Positions 19,760 to 30,383 of a DNA stretch of 64,000 nt are shown here, piece by piece. Numbering within the stretch: position 1 is the first letter of the stretch; the number at the start of each line of letters is the position of its first letter. The notes under the pieces are model-generated. The model was not told the DNA's origin. It saw nothing but the letters and a program-made list of their open reading frames with translations, and made no database searches. The DNA comes from Oxalobacter paraformigenes (lineage in GTDB: Bacteria > Pseudomonadota > Gammaproteobacteria > Burkholderiales > Burkholderiaceae_D): NCBI RefSeq assembly GCF_000158475.2, contig NZ_KI392031.1, positions 1,055,786 through 1,119,785 on the forward strand. The letters are read 5' to 3'. The translations under genes and the position numbers were made by a program.

Positions 19760-22700
19760 TGATCGCCTCCCTGCGGTTTGCCGTCTCCGGGTGTTACCTG
19801 ATCCGGTGGAGGAAGTTCTTTCGGCGGAGGAGCCAGTTTTGGCACCTCTTTCGTATCGTGCCCGGCGAACCGGCTCCTGACTTTCCGGTCCCAACTGACG
19901 AAAAGATCGTAAAACAGCGGAACGAACAAAAGCGCCAGCGTCGAAACGCCGATCATGCCGCCGATAATCCCGGTACCGATCGAATGCCGGGAATTGGCTC
20001 CCGCGCCCATCGCGATCGCCAGCGGAATGACGCCGCCGATAAAGGCCAGCGACGTCATGATGATCGGCCGCAGCCGGATTTTGCCCGCCTGTACGGCGGC
20101 TTCGGCCAGTGTCGTCCCCGGTTTCTTCGCCAGCTCGACGGCAAATTCGACGATCAGGATCGCATTCTTGGCAGCCAGCCCGATCATGACCAGCAAACCG
20201 ATCTGGAAATACACGTCGTTGTCCAGCCCGCGGGCCCAGGTAGCCAATAGCGAACCGATAATCCCGAACGGCACCGCCATCAGCACGACGGCCGGCAAGG
20301 ACCAGCTTTCATACTGGGCCGCCAGAATCAGGAACACGAGAATGACCCCGAAAGCGAAGACGATCATTGAAGAAGTGCCCGACTTCTGTTCTTCGTAAGC
20401 TACCCCTGACCAGCCATAGGCGTAATCTTTCGGCATGGTTTCGGCCGCGATTTCTTCCATGACTTTCATCGCCTGTCCGGACGAATAGCCGGATGCGGCA
20501 TTGCCGGTGATCTCGGCAGCGGGAAAGCCGTTGAAATGCGGAACCAGATCGGGGCCGGTTGTATATGACGTCGTCACGACCGAGGAAAGCGGCACCATCT
20601 GTCCCTGCGCATTGCGGGTATAAAGCCGCGTCACATCGGCCGGAGTCGCCCGGAACTCCGGCGCCGACTGCATGATGACATACCAGACCCGCGAGAACTG
20701 GTTGAACTGGCTGACAATGGAAGAACCGAACTGGGTTTCCAGCGTTCCCGAAATATCGTCCATGTCCAGCCCCAGAAGCCGGGCCTTGTCGCGATCGACC
20801 GTGATTCTCAACTGTTGCGACTGCGCCTGATATGTTGAATTGAGGCTCGTCAGTTCAGGCCGTTTTTTGGCTTTTGCCAGAATTTTGTCGAGCACGTCCT
20901 GCAACTGCTCCGGCGAATCCGTACCCGTGCTCTGGAGCCAGAATTCAAAACCGCCCGTGCTGCCCAGTCCCGGAATCGGAGGCGGCAGAATCGGCAGCAC
21001 TTCCGCTTCCTGAATGACCCGTGTCCGTTCATACAGTTCCATCATGACCGTTCCGGCATTCTGCTCCTTGGCCGTCCTGATGTTCTTGTAACGTTCGTCA
21101 AACGGTTTCAGGGCCATGAAATAAGTACCCGACGAATTCTTGAAACCGTTGTCCAAAAGCGAAAAGCCCGAAATGCCCGCCCGGGTCTGCACGCCCGGAA
21201 TTTTCTCGACAATGCCGGAGACCTTGTCCATCACGTCTTTCGTCCGTTCAAGGCTCGCCGCGTCCGGAAGAATCACCGCCATAATCAGGTATCCCTGATC
21301 TTCCTGCGGCACAAAGCTCGTTGGCAGACGCTCGAAAAGAATGAAAATCGCCGCCACCATGATCCCCAGAGAGGCCAGGGAAATCCAGTAGTGTTTGATG
21401 ATGGAGGCCGACCAGTGGCCATAATGTTCGGTCAGGGTCGCGAATTTTTTATTGAACCAGGCGAAAGGCCCTTTCTGCGGAGGCGGCGTCTGTTTCAGCC
21501 AGCTCCCGCACAACGCCGGCGTCAGCGTCAGGGCGACAAAACCGGAAATCGTGACCGACACGGCAATCGTGATGGCGAACTGCTTGTAGAGCTGTCCGGT
21601 CGTGCCCGGCACGAACGCCGCCGGCACGAACACGCAAACGAGCACGAGAACCGTCGCGACAATCGGGCTGACCAGTTCGTTCATGGCCTGAATCGTCGCC
21701 TGTTTCCGATCGGCATTGCCCTGTGCGATATTGCGCTCGACGTTTTCCACCACGACAATGGCGTCGTCCACCACCAGCCCGATCGCCAATACCAGCCCGA
21801 ACAGCGTCAGCATATTGATCGTGAAACCCAACACATACATACCGGCAAATGTGCCCAGAATGGCGACGAAAATCGCCGAGGAAGCGATAAGGGTCGCGCG
21901 GTATTTCTGAAGAAATATATAAATCACGCCGATCACGATGAAAATCGCGATAATCAGCGTCTTGATCACTTCCTGAATCGAGATGCGGACGAAATCCGTC
22001 GTATCGATGCCGATCACATAACGGATGCCATCGGGAAAACCGGCCTGCAATTTGTCCAGTTCGGCCCTGACCGCTTTCGACACATCCAGCGCGTTGGCGC
22101 CCGGTTGCTGGACAATCTGGATAAAGGTCGAGAACTGGCCGTTCATCTGCGTATCGACCAGATAGGACTGCTTGCCCATCGCGGCGCTTCCGATATCTTT
22201 TAACCGCACGATGGCGCTGCCGTCGTTACTGGCGCGGATGATCATGTTCTCGTAATCGGACGCATCCTGAAACGGCGACTGGGTAATCGCCGGATACGTC
22301 TGCTGCGTCCCCGGCGGAGCCGGTTCGCCGCCGATCTGGCCTGCGGAAAAGAGCCTGTTTTGCGAGGCGACCGCTTGGGAAACATCGGTGGTCGTCACCC
22401 GGAAAGACGCCATCTGGTCCGGGTTCAGCCAGATGCGCATGGCCTGATCGGCCGATCCCATAACAGAAGCCTGCCCCGCGCCCGGAACGCGCTTGATGGC
22501 GTCCAGCACATAAACATTCGCGTAATTGGCGACATAGTCTTCACTGTAACGGGCCGGATCGCCGTAAATCCCGATCATCATCAGCATCGAAGAGGATTGC
22601 TTGGCCACATCGACGCCGTTTTGCGTCACTTCGCCGGGCAATTGCGGCGTCGCCTGATTGACGCGGTTTTGCACCTGCACCTGCGCGATATCCGGATCGG

Positions 22701-22995
22701 TGTCGATATCGAAATAAACCGTCAATTCGAGCTGGCCTGACGAGGAAGAGGACGACGTCATGTACAGCATGTTGTCGATCCCGTTGATCTGGTTTTCAAG
22801 CGGCGCCGCGACCGAATCAGCCACCGTCTTGGCGTCCGCCCCCGGATATTGCGCTGTCACCGTGATCTGGACAGGGCTCATGTTCGGATACTGTTCGACC
22901 GGCAATTGCGTCATGGCAATCCCGCCGGCAAGGCAGATAATCAGCGAGACGACAATGGCGAAGATGGGGCGTTCAATGAAGAATTTGGAAAACAT
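19756..22995 (-). CDS. RND multidrug efflux pump, AcrB/MexB type (HAE1)
   Basis: A 1079-residue inner-membrane pump starting MFSKFFIERPIFAIV, typical of the HAE1 family. Twelve membrane segments are arranged in two halves with large periplasmic loops. The proton-relay aspartates sit in GLVVDDAIVVVENVERN (around residue 408), and the second half ends with the expected IGTGIIGGM segment. A clear AAGGGG ribosome-binding site precedes the ATG. The C-terminus carries a Pro-rich extension (KLAPPPKELPPPDQ). It is probably co-transcribed with the adaptor (11-base gap) and the channel gene (overlap). No TetR or other regulator gene is adjacent. Confidence 0.95.
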   Translation of the reverse strand: MFSKFFIERPIFAIVVSLIICLAGGIAMTQLPVEQYPNMSPVQITVTAQYPGADAKTVADSVAAPLENQINGIDNMLYMTSSSSSSGQLELTVYFDIDTDPDIAQVQVQNRVNQATPQLPGEVTQNGVDVAKQSSSMLMMIGIYGDPARYSEDYVANYANVYVLDAIKRVPGAGQASVMGSADQAMRIWLNPDQMASFRVTTTDVSQAVASQNRLFSAGQIGGEPAPPGTQQTYPAITQSPFQDASDYENMIIRASNDGSAIVRLKDIGSAAMGKQSYLVDTQMNGQFSTFIQIVQQPGANALDVSKAVRAELDKLQAGFPDGIRYVIGIDTTDFVRISIQEVIKTLIIAIFIVIGVIYIFLQKYRATLIASSAIFVAILGTFAGMYVLGFTINMLTLFGLVLAIGLVVDDAIVVVENVERNIAQGNADRKQATIQAMNELVSPIVATVLVLVCVFVPAAFVPGTTGQLYKQFAITIAVSVTISGFVALTLTPALCGSWLKQTPPPQKGPFAWFNKKFATLTEHYGHWSASIIKHYWISLASLGIMVAAIFILFERLPTSFVPQEDQGYLIMAVILPDAASLERTKDVMDKVSGIVEKIPGVQTRAGISGFSLLDNGFKNSSGTYFMALKPFDERYKNIRTAKEQNAGTVMMELYERTRVIQEAEVLPILPPPIPGLGSTGGFEFWLQSTGTDSPEQLQDVLDKILAKAKKRPELTSLNSTYQAQSQQLRITVDRDKARLLGLDMDDISGTLETQFGSSIVSQFNQFSRVWYVIMQSAPEFRATPADVTRLYTRNAQGQMVPLSSVVTTSYTTGPDLVPHFNGFPAAEITGNAASGYSSGQAMKVMEEIAAETMPKDYAYGWSGVAYEEQKSGTSSMIVFAFGVILVFLILAAQYESWSLPAVVLMAVPFGIIGSLLATWARGLDNDVYFQIGLLVMIGLAAKNAILIVEFAVELAKKPGTTLAEAAVQAGKIRLRPIIMTSLAFIGGVIPLAIAMGAGANSRHSIGTGIIGGMIGVSTLALLFVPLFYDLFVSWDRKVRSRFAGHDTKEVPKLAPPPKELPPPDQVTPGDGKPQGGDQ

Positions 22996-23006
22996 CGTTT
23001 ACCCCT

Positions 23007-24293
23007 TCATTTCTGTCCGGACTGGCTGGCGGCCTTTTCCCGGGACGCGGCAATGGTGGCGGCATCCGCACTTTTTGAAACGGTTTCATCCCCGCCGGAC
23101 GCGGGATCCGTTCCGCTGCCGTCCGGTACAGGAGCGCCGGAAGAGGGTGGAGAAGTTTCTTCCTGCTGTACCGTATTTCCGGTCACCTCGACAGCGGCGC
23201 CGGCCGACAGCGTCTGCACTCCATCGACAACCACCTGTTCACCACTCTGCAAGCCCTGGAGAATCGTCCAGTTACTGCCGGACTGTTCACCCACTGTCAC
23301 TGGCCGGTATTGCGCCTTGCCGTCTTTGATCACCCAGACGAAATGGCCTTTCGACCCCTGCTGGACGGCTTTCTGCGGGACAGAAATCGCGTTCGGCCGC
23401 TCCGCACCGCTCATGCGCACGCGCACGAACTGGTTCGGCCGCAAGACGCCCGCCGGATTGTCCACACTGGCGCGCAACATATTGGTGCCCGTTGTCGGAT
23501 CGTAATCCGGCGCCGAAAAAACGAGTTTCCCCTTGTGGGGGAAAACCGACCCGTCGGGCAAGACCACTTCAACAACATAATCGTTGTCGTCAGGCACTTT
23601 CAGTTCTCCCGCCTGAATCTGTTTTTGCATGTCCAGCAACTGGTTTTCCGACAGGCTGAAATTCACCCACATCGGCGACAACTGGTAAACCGTCGTCAGC
23701 CGGCTGTTTGTCGCATCCACATAGGTGCCTTCCGCGACAGACGCCGACCCCGCCAGACCGTCCACCGGCGACTTGATCGTTGTATAGGACAAATTCAGTT
23801 TCGCGGCGTCCAGTTGCGCCTTCGCCTGATGGACGGCAGCCTGCGTCGTCAGAAACTGTCCGCGTGCATTGTCCAGATCCTTTTTGGAAAGGGCATTCAA
23901 CTGCACCAGCGGCTGGATACGGTCGAGATTGGATTTGGCGGTCGCATGCGCGGCCTTGCTGGAAGCAAGGGCCGCTTTCGCTTCATCGAGCTGGACCTGA
24001 AAGGGCCGGGGATCGATCTGGAAAAGCGTCTGTCCCTCTTTGACCATGCCGCCTTCCTGATAAAGCCGTTTCTGCAAGAAACCGTTCACTCTGGCATTGA
24101 TATTCACCATACGCGAACTGGCTGTCTGCGCGACGTACTCCATCGTCACCGGCAGATTTTGCGCTTTCACCGTCATGGTCGTGACTTTCGGCGTTCCCGC
24201 CTGTGGCATCTCCTGTTTTTTTTCACAGCCGCCCAGAAACAGCAGGGAAGCCAGCCCGGCGACTGCGACGCCGGCCATGATTCCACGATTCAT
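23007..24293 (-). CDS. RND efflux periplasmic adaptor lipoprotein (AcrA/MexA type)
   Basis: A 428-residue membrane-fusion protein with a signal peptide ending in lipobox LFLGGC. It has a barrel-sandwich half-motif (NARVNGFLQKRLYQEGGMVKEG), an alpha hairpin (~residues 100-170), the second lipoyl half (TTIKSPVDGLAGSA) and a beta-barrel domain. The start at 24293 (MNRGIM) has a GGAG site 9 bases upstream; an in-frame ATG at 24308 is the alternative. First gene of the efflux operon. Confidence 0.92.
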   Translation of the reverse strand: MNRGIMAGVAVAGLASLLFLGGCEKKQEMPQAGTPKVTTMTVKAQNLPVTMEYVAQTASSRMVNINARVNGFLQKRLYQEGGMVKEGQTLFQIDPRPFQVQLDEAKAALASSKAAHATAKSNLDRIQPLVQLNALSKKDLDNARGQFLTTQAAVHQAKAQLDAAKLNLSYTTIKSPVDGLAGSASVAEGTYVDATNSRLTTVYQLSPMWVNFSLSENQLLDMQKQIQAGELKVPDDNDYVVEVVLPDGSVFPHKGKLVFSAPDYDPTTGTNMLRASVDNPAGVLRPNQFVRVRMSGAERPNAISVPQKAVQQGSKGHFVWVIKDGKAQYRPVTVGEQSGSNWTILQGLQSGEQVVVDGVQTLSAGAAVEVTGNTVQQEETSPPSSGAPVPDGSGTDPASGGDETVSKSADAATIAASREKAASQSGQK

Positions 24294-24587
24294 CACCCGA
24301 TTCTCCATAACGGTTATCCATCCATTGAAAGGAAAAAGTGGCGCCTGCACCTTCCGGCAAGTCCCTGGCGTTTGAACAAGCATAGCTGAAAGATACGGAA
24401 GACTTTTTTACTTAAATCAGAGCCGTTGCCGATTCCGCTCGTTTACGTTGGCAATCGCGGCATTCGGTCAATAAACCGGAAGACAGTGGAAAAAACAGGA
24501 AAATCAAACGGGCCCTTTTCACTTCACGTAAAATAAAAGCCTTTGCCAAAACCGGCCGAAACCGGTTCACTGAAGGAGACAACAGAC

Positions 24588-25394
24588 ATGATCGCCAACG
24601 TTCTGACTATCGCCGGCACCGATCCGAGCGGCGGCGCCGGCATTTCCGCCGACCTGAAAACGTTTTCCGCGCTGGGCGTCTACGGCATGGCCGCGATTAC
24701 GGCCGTTGTCGCGCAAAACACGATGGGCGTGCGCTCTTTCCAGCCGCTTGATCCCGCTTTTGTCGCCGATCAGATCGACGCCGTTTTCGACGATGTCACC
24801 GTTGCCGCCGTCAAGATCGGCATGGTCGCCACGGCCGGCATTGCCGAAGCCGTTGCCACCTGCCTTTCACGACATCCCGGCTGCCCTGTCGTGCTGGATC
24901 CCGTCATGGTAGCCAAAAGCGGCGATCTGCTTTTAAAACCCGACGCGATTGCCGCCATTCGCGACAAGCTGGTACCGCTTGCGGCCATCGTTACACCGAA
25001 CCTTTCGGAAGCCGCCGTCCTGCTTGACAGTCAAACGCCCGATACAATCGAAGCCATGCAAGCCTTGCTTCCCGCCTTGCATGCGCTCGGCCCGGAATGG
25101 GTCATGCTAAAAGGCGGAAACCTGCCGGAATCCGCCTCGAAAGACAGCGTGGATTTTCTTTACGGGGAAGGGACGATCAGGAAACTGGCAGCGCCCCGCA
25201 TCAAAACCGGGAACGTGCACGGAACGGGATGCACCCTGTCGGCTGCCATCGCCGCCTTCATGACAAGGTTGCCGGTGCCGGAAAGCGTGAAAAAAGCCAA
25301 GGATTATCTGACGAAAGCCCTGGCTGAATCAGACAGACTGGATGTCGGGCACGGTCATGGCCCCGTTCATCATTTTCACGCCGTATGGAAATGA
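24588..25394 (+). CDS. thiD: Hydroxymethylpyrimidine/phosphomethylpyrimidine kinase ThiD
   Basis: A 268-residue ribokinase-fold kinase of thiamine synthesis. The N-terminus NVLTIAGTDPSGGAG, the DPVMVAKSG segment, the LTPN-type motif (IVTPNLSEA) and the anion-hole motif NVHGTGCTLSAAI are all present. An AAGGAG site lies 9 bases before the ATG at 24588, so I reject the longer open frame from 24543. Stand-alone gene, divergent from the efflux operon over ~290 bases. Confidence 0.93.
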   Translation: MIANVLTIAGTDPSGGAGISADLKTFSALGVYGMAAITAVVAQNTMGVRSFQPLDPAFVADQIDAVFDDVTVAAVKIGMVATAGIAEAVATCLSRHPGCPVVLDPVMVAKSGDLLLKPDAIAAIRDKLVPLAAIVTPNLSEAAVLLDSQTPDTIEAMQALLPALHALGPEWVMLKGGNLPESASKDSVDFLYGEGTIRKLAAPRIKTGNVHGTGCTLSAAIAAFMTRLPVPESVKKAKDYLTKALAESDRLDVGHGHGPVHHFHAVWK

Positions 25395-25452
25395 TTAAAC
25401 AATACTATTCAATTACTTGCCAATCAAATCTCCTATTTTGGATTAACCTTTT

Positions 25453-26466
25453 TCAGGAAGTGGTTTCCACAGGAGAACCGGAAAGCGGCATCCACGACAG
25501 GGCAGGGCCGTCCGCCTTTGTGGCATGAACCGTGCCCGTCTCGCGGGCTTCGAGCCGGACGACCGCCAGACAATCGACCCGGTTTTCATCACGGCGGGCC
25601 GCCATGACAAGCGTGCCGCAAACCTCTCCCGCCGCATCGAAAAGATCGGCGCCTGACGCCATGTTCAGGTCGATGGCGGGTGATTTTCCTTCAGGCAGTT
25701 CCATATACGCATGAAACATCCGGCGCCTGACCGTTCCGCGGTACTGGCTGCGCGCGATGACTTCCTGTCCGGGATAACAGCCTTTTTTGAAAGAAAGGCC
25801 GCCAGTCTGTTCCAGATTGACCATTTGCGGGATAAACCTGTCCTGAACCGGCAGCGTGATCTGCGGCACGCCCGCTTCGATATCGCCCAGCGCCCAGCTG
25901 TTTTCATCGCACATGGCGAGTTCTGCCGAAAGCGCGCTTTCCACTTCCTGCAAGCGGGCAAGGGGAACGGTCAACAGATAACGCGGGGCACCGAAGGCAT
26001 CGCCGACCCTGACCAACACTCCCATACCGTTTTCCACCTTGCCGAACGGTTCGGAAGGAAGGGTGGAAAACCATCGTGACAACACCGCACCCGCCCGTCT
26101 GCCGCCGACGCCGAGAATAGCCTGCTTGCCGCTCTCGTCGGCCAGTTTCACTTTTGCCCGGAGAACATACATCTGAAGGCGTTTCTGCAAGGCCGGGAGG
26201 ATGTCACGAGGCAGCATCAGCCAGATCCTGCCTTCCGCTTTCCAGACATGAAAGAGCGCCAGCATGCGGCCCTGCGGTGTGCAATAAGCCGCAAGACGTG
26301 CCGAAGCGGCATCCAGATACAGGATATCGTTACTTAACTGCCCATGAATGAAGGAAACGGCATCGTCGCCTTCCAGAGCAAGCAGGCCGGTTTGCTTCAG
26401 CAACACGGCATAACCGGATTCAAGGATTTTTGGCGAACACGAACGGGGCAAAGCGATTGGATTCAT
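25453..26466 (-). CDS. ygfZ: Folate-binding YgfZ-type protein (Fe-S cluster repair)
   Basis: A 337-residue protein of the GcvT-like family with the YgfZ hallmark KKGCYPGQEVIARSQYRG near residue 225, including the conserved Cys. YgfZ proteins bind tetrahydrofolate and help maintain certain Fe-S enzymes. The upstream neighbour mltG is divergent, a common betaproteobacterial arrangement. Confidence 0.9.
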   Translation of the reverse strand: MNPIALPRSCSPKILESGYAVLLKQTGLLALEGDDAVSFIHGQLSNDILYLDAASARLAAYCTPQGRMLALFHVWKAEGRIWLMLPRDILPALQKRLQMYVLRAKVKLADESGKQAILGVGGRRAGAVLSRWFSTLPSEPFGKVENGMGVLVRVGDAFGAPRYLLTVPLARLQEVESALSAELAMCDENSWALGDIEAGVPQITLPVQDRFIPQMVNLEQTGGLSFKKGCYPGQEVIARSQYRGTVRRRMFHAYMELPEGKSPAIDLNMASGADLFDAAGEVCGTLVMAARRDENRVDCLAVVRLEARETGTVHATKADGPALSWMPLSGSPVETTS

Positions 26467-26571
26467 GGTTTCGAATAAAACAGTTTTCGGATTGGTTCAA
26501 GTCGAGTATATTCTTTTTTTCCGTTTCCATGATGGCCTTTCTTAAACAGCCAGCGACCAACAGAATCTTTC

Positions 26572-27573
26572 ATGATGCGCCCGACAAAGAAACACGTCCT
26601 CGTCGCGGCCGCCATAGTGGCGGCCATCGCCGTCATCCTCGTTGCCTCCTTCGTTTTCTGGATGCACGCTCCGGTTTTCAGCCGGGGAAAACCGGTATCG
26701 TTTGAAATTGCCGCTGGCGGAACGGCAAAAAACGTCATCCGGCAACTGGACGAACAGGATGTGCCCATCAACGGCGCCCTGTTCAGCCTGCTGGTTCGCC
26801 TTTCCGGCAACAGTGCCAGCCTGCGTTCCGGCCCCTATGAACTCCGCGCAGGCGAATCGCCGGCCCGGCTTCTGCAAAAAATCACCCGCGGCATTTTCGC
26901 GATGGAATCGCTGACCATTATCGAAGGCTGGAATTTCCGCCAGATGCGGCAGGCGATAGCGAAACACCCGGCGCTGAAACATGAAACCGCCGAATTGACA
27001 GACAGGGAACTGCTGAAAAAACTGGGCCTTCTCCAGCATGCCGGAGAAGGGCTTTTTTATCCCGATACCTATCTTTTCAGGAAAGGCACGCCGGACATGC
27101 AGATTTACCGGCTGGCCTACGAAGCCATGATATCGAGATTAAACGCGCTCTGGGAAAACCGCGATTTAGCGCTGCCTTACAAAAATCCCTATGAAGCCCT
27201 GATCATGGCGTCCATTATCGAGAAAGAAACCGGCCATCCGGACGACCGCAGCAAGGTATCCGGCGTTTTCATCAACCGGCTGAAAATCGGCATGAAATTG
27301 CAAACCGACCCCACCGTCATTTACGGAATGGGCAAAAAATATACGGGAAAAATCCGTCGAAGAGACTTGCAAGCCGATACACCTTACAATACCTATACCC
27401 GGTACGGCCTGCCGCCTACGCCGATAGCCTTGCCAGGGAATGAAGCGCTCAATGCCGCGTTCCATCCGGCCCAAACCGATGCGCTTTACTTCGTGGCTCG
27501 CGGAGACGGCAGCAGCCATTTTTCCCGCAATCTGGACGAACACAACAAGGCAGTCGATAAATACATACGATGA
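26572..27573 (+). CDS. mltG: Endolytic murein transglycosylase MltG (YceG-like)
   Basis: A 333-residue protein with one N-terminal membrane segment (~residues 10-28) and a periplasmic YceG domain. The catalytic glutamate lies in [14 protein letters not shown] (Glu217), followed by [22 protein letters not shown], and the [14 protein letters not shown] motif is intact. MltG cuts nascent peptidoglycan strands and is thought to end glycan elongation. Its stop overlaps the tmk start (ATGA). Confidence 0.93.
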   Translation: MMRPTKKHVLVAAAIVAAIAVILVASFVFWMHAPVFSRGKPVSFEIAAGGTAKNVIRQLDEQDVPINGALFSLLVRLSGNSASLRSGPYELRAGESPARLLQKITRGIFAMESLTIIEGWNFRQMRQAIAKHPALKHETAELTDRELLKKLGLLQHAGEGLFYPDTYLFRKGTPDMQIYRLAYEAMISRLNALWENRDLALPYKNPYEALIMASIIEKETGHPDDRSKVSGVFINRLKIGMKLQTDPTVIYGMGKKYTGKIRRRDLQADTPYNTYTRYGLPPTPIALPGNEALNAAFHPAQTDALYFVARGDGSSHFSRNLDEHNKAVDKYIR

Positions 27574-28202
27574 ATCCAAGCAGACACCCCCCTTATCCCG
27601 GCCGTTTCATCACTTTCGAGGGCATCGACGGCGCGGGAAAATCCACCCATATCGACTATGTCACCGGACTCTTGAAGGCCAAAAACCGGCAGGTCGTTCT
27701 CACCCGCGAGCCGGGAGGCACCGGACTGGGGGAAAAACTGCGGGAAATATTGCTGCATGACAAAATGACGCCGGAAACGGAAGCCCTCCTGATGTTCGCG
27801 GCCAGACGCGAACATCTCGCCGACATCATCGAACCGGCCTTAAGACGCGGCGAGTGGGTCCTCTCCGACCGTTTTACCGACGCTTCCTTTGCCTATCAGG
27901 GAGGGGGAAGAGGACTCGCGCGCGAAAAACTGCGACAGCTCGAAACCTGGGTGCATCCCCATCTCCAGCCCGACCTGACTTTCCTGTTTGACGTGTCGCC
28001 CGACATCGCCCAGACCCGTCTGGAAGCTGCCCGTTCCCCGGACAAATTCGAGCGGGAAAAAGCGGATTTCTTCAACCGGGTACGCGGCGAGTATCTGCGG
28101 CGCGCAAAAGAGTTTCCCGAACGTTTCCGGATCATCGACAGTTCCCGGCCCATCGCGGCGATCCGCGAAACCCTGAAAACCCTGATCGGAAAACTGGACT
28201 GA
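27570..28202 (+). CDS. tmk: Thymidylate kinase
   Basis: A 210-residue dTMP kinase with P-loop [12 protein letters not shown], the DR motif in [19 protein letters not shown], and the TREPGGT signature. It overlaps mltG by 4 bases and is followed 39 bases later by holB, forming the usual mltG-tmk-holB run. Confidence 0.95.
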   Translation: MNPSRHPPYPGRFITFEGIDGAGKSTHIDYVTGLLKAKNRQVVLTREPGGTGLGEKLREILLHDKMTPETEALLMFAARREHLADIIEPALRRGEWVLSDRFTDASFAYQGGGRGLAREKLRQLETWVHPHLQPDLTFLFDVSPDIAQTRLEAARSPDKFEREKADFFNRVRGEYLRRAKEFPERFRIIDSSRPIAAIRETLKTLIGKLD

Positions 28203-28241
28203 ACAAGGCGCCATTCATTAAAGTTTTTAATCATAAAAACC

Positions 28242-29303
28242 ATGCAAACAGTTGAAAATACGGAAAATCCGGTTTATCCATGGCACACGGCCAACTGGCG
28301 GCATCTCGAGCGGATGAAATCGAAACTGCCCCACGCCTTGCTGTTTTACGGTCCGGCCGGAACCGGCGTGGAAACGTTTGCCGAAACATTTGCGAAAGCC
28401 ATGCTGTGCGAAAACCGCCAGCCTGACGGGCACGCCTGCGGAGCGTGCCATTCCTGTCACTGGTTCAGCCAGTACGCTCATCCGGATTACCGGCAGATTC
28501 TGCCTGAAACGCTCGAAATCGCGCGCGGAATCAATCAGGCCGACAAACCGGTTTCCGACGATGAGCCGGCCGCGGGCAAAAGCTCGAAAGAACCGTCACG
28601 GAAAATCGGGATCGACAAAGTCCGGTCCCTGGCGGATTTCATCAATGTTTCGACCCACCGGGGCGGTTTGCGGATCGTTTTCGTTTATCCGGCCGAAGCC
28701 ATGACGTCCGAATCGTCCAACGCGCTTTTGAAAATGCTGGAAGAGCCGCCGGCCAACACCCTGTTCATTCTGGCAACAAGCCACCTCGACGCGCTTTTGC
28801 CGACCATTGTCTCGCGCTGTTCCAAACTGGCGTTTCCGATGCCGGAAAAATCCGTTGCCGAAATCTGGCTGAAAGAGCAGGGGATCGACGATGCCGGAAT
28901 CTGGCTTGCCGGACAGGGAGGCGCGCCGCTTGCCGCTCTGGCCGAAGCGCAAAACGGCAGCAGCGAAAACATGACGATGTTGCTGGACGAACTGGCTGCC
29001 CCCGGCGACTCCGGCCTTCTGAAAACCGCGGAAAAGCTCCAGAAAGTCCCGATGGCCGACCTGATCACCTGGCACCAGCGCTGGCTCTACGATCTGCTGG
29101 CCTTGCGTCTGACCGGAAAAGGGCGATACTACCCGGGCTACCGCCCCGCACAGGAAGCGCTGGCGAACCGGGCCGACATTCCCCGCCTGCTGGATTTGCT
29201 CAAAAAAGTCAACGAACGCAAAAAAACAGCCGACCATCCTCTGGTGCCCCGGCTCGCCCTGGAAGACATGCTCCTGGACTACCGGAAAATATTTGCACCC
29301 TGA
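28242..29303 (+). CDS. holB: DNA polymerase III delta' subunit
   Basis: A 353-residue clamp-loader subunit with a Walker-A-like loop (YGPAGTGVETF, with Val in place of the catalytic Lys, as in delta' subunits). It has a zinc site (Cys cluster in HACGACHSCHWF plus an upstream Cys) and the sensor/SRC segments SSNALLKMLEEPP and PTIVSRCSKLAFP. It follows tmk in an operon. The pilZ gene often found after holB in this order is absent here. Confidence 0.93.
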   Translation: MQTVENTENPVYPWHTANWRHLERMKSKLPHALLFYGPAGTGVETFAETFAKAMLCENRQPDGHACGACHSCHWFSQYAHPDYRQILPETLEIARGINQADKPVSDDEPAAGKSSKEPSRKIGIDKVRSLADFINVSTHRGGLRIVFVYPAEAMTSESSNALLKMLEEPPANTLFILATSHLDALLPTIVSRCSKLAFPMPEKSVAEIWLKEQGIDDAGIWLAGQGGAPLAALAEAQNGSSENMTMLLDELAAPGDSGLLKTAEKLQKVPMADLITWHQRWLYDLLALRLTGKGRYYPGYRPAQEALANRADIPRLLDLLKKVNERKKTADHPLVPRLALEDMLLDYRKIFAP

Positions 29304-29361
29304 GCGCCGAAATTCTGTACAATACCGCCCTCCGGTAAAATCAATCTGGCCTTTCTTTTAT

Positions 29362-30162
29362 ATGTACGTCGATTCACACTGTCACATCCATTTGCGGGAA
29401 CTGGCAAAACGTCAGGATGAAGTATTGCGCAACATGGCCGCCAATCAGGTCAGCCATGCGCTGTGCGTCACCATCAGTCTGGCCGATTTTCCCGCTGCGC
29501 TGGCACTGGCGGAAAGAATCGACACCATCCATTCAACCGTCGGCGTCCATCCCAATCCCGACCCGAAGGACGTGGGAGAACTGGACATGGAAAAACTGGT
29601 CGAGCTGGCCAGCCATCCCAAAGTCGTCGCCATCGGTGAAACCGGACTGGACTATTATCGCGTCAAACCGCGCCAGAAATGGCAAATGGACCGTTTCCGC
29701 ACCCAGATCCGCGCTTCCCGCGCCTGCGGAAAACCGCTGGTCATCCATACCCGGCAGGCCGCGGAAGACACCATCAAAATCCTGCAGGAAGAGGGCGCAG
29801 GACTGGACAAGGGCGGCTTCGGCGGCGTCATGCACTGCTTTTCCGAAACAATGCCGATCGCCAGAGCCGCACTGGACATGGGCTTTTATATCTCCTTTTC
29901 CGGCGTACTGACCTATCCGGCTTCCAAAGACCTGAGATCGATCGCACGACTCATCCCGCTTGACCGGATTCTCATCGAAACCGATTCCCCCTGGCTCTCG
30001 CCTCAGGCTTTCCGCGGCAAAACCAATGAACCGGCCTATGTCGTGGAAGTGGCGAAGCAGCTTGCCATGGTCAAGGGCATGCCGGTTTCCCGCATTGCCC
30101 GGCACACTTCCGAAAATTATTTCAGGCTTTTCGGCATTGCGGATAATACGCATTCTTCCTGA
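29362..30162 (+). CDS. TatD-family metal-dependent hydrolase (first copy)
   Basis: A 266-residue TIM-barrel hydrolase with the N-terminal metal motif VDSHCHIH, the GETGLDYY Glu motif, the LVIHTRQA His and the ETDSPWLSP Asp. Family members are 3'-5' DNA exonucleases or metal-dependent hydrolases. I start at ATG 29362; the longer open frame from 29293 overlaps holB and is unlikely. A second, different TatD homolog is at 40358-41164. Confidence 0.9.
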   Translation: MYVDSHCHIHLRELAKRQDEVLRNMAANQVSHALCVTISLADFPAALALAERIDTIHSTVGVHPNPDPKDVGELDMEKLVELASHPKVVAIGETGLDYYRVKPRQKWQMDRFRTQIRASRACGKPLVIHTRQAAEDTIKILQEEGAGLDKGGFGGVMHCFSETMPIARAALDMGFYISFSGVLTYPASKDLRSIARLIPLDRILIETDSPWLSPQAFRGKTNEPAYVVEVAKQLAMVKGMPVSRIARHTSENYFRLFGIADNTHSS

Positions 30163-30383
30163 CAAAAAATCCTGTCAAAAAACGCCTTTTTAAAAAATAA
30201 TCGGCCATTTCACTCCGGATTCAGGTTTTTTTTAACTATTGTTAAGAAAAAACTATGACTTTTAAAAAAAAGGGGAGTAGAATTGTTTTCAACGTGAGCA
30301 CCAACGGTACTGAAAACCAGAATGGCCGATGTAGAAGAGGTGCATTTCTCTCACTAACTAACAGAATTTGTAAGGAACATATC

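Noticed and set aside
23310-24389. 359-codon plus-strand open frame over the efflux adaptor gene
   Set aside because: The adaptor on the other strand has a lipobox, lipoyl halves and operon context; this frame is its shadow.
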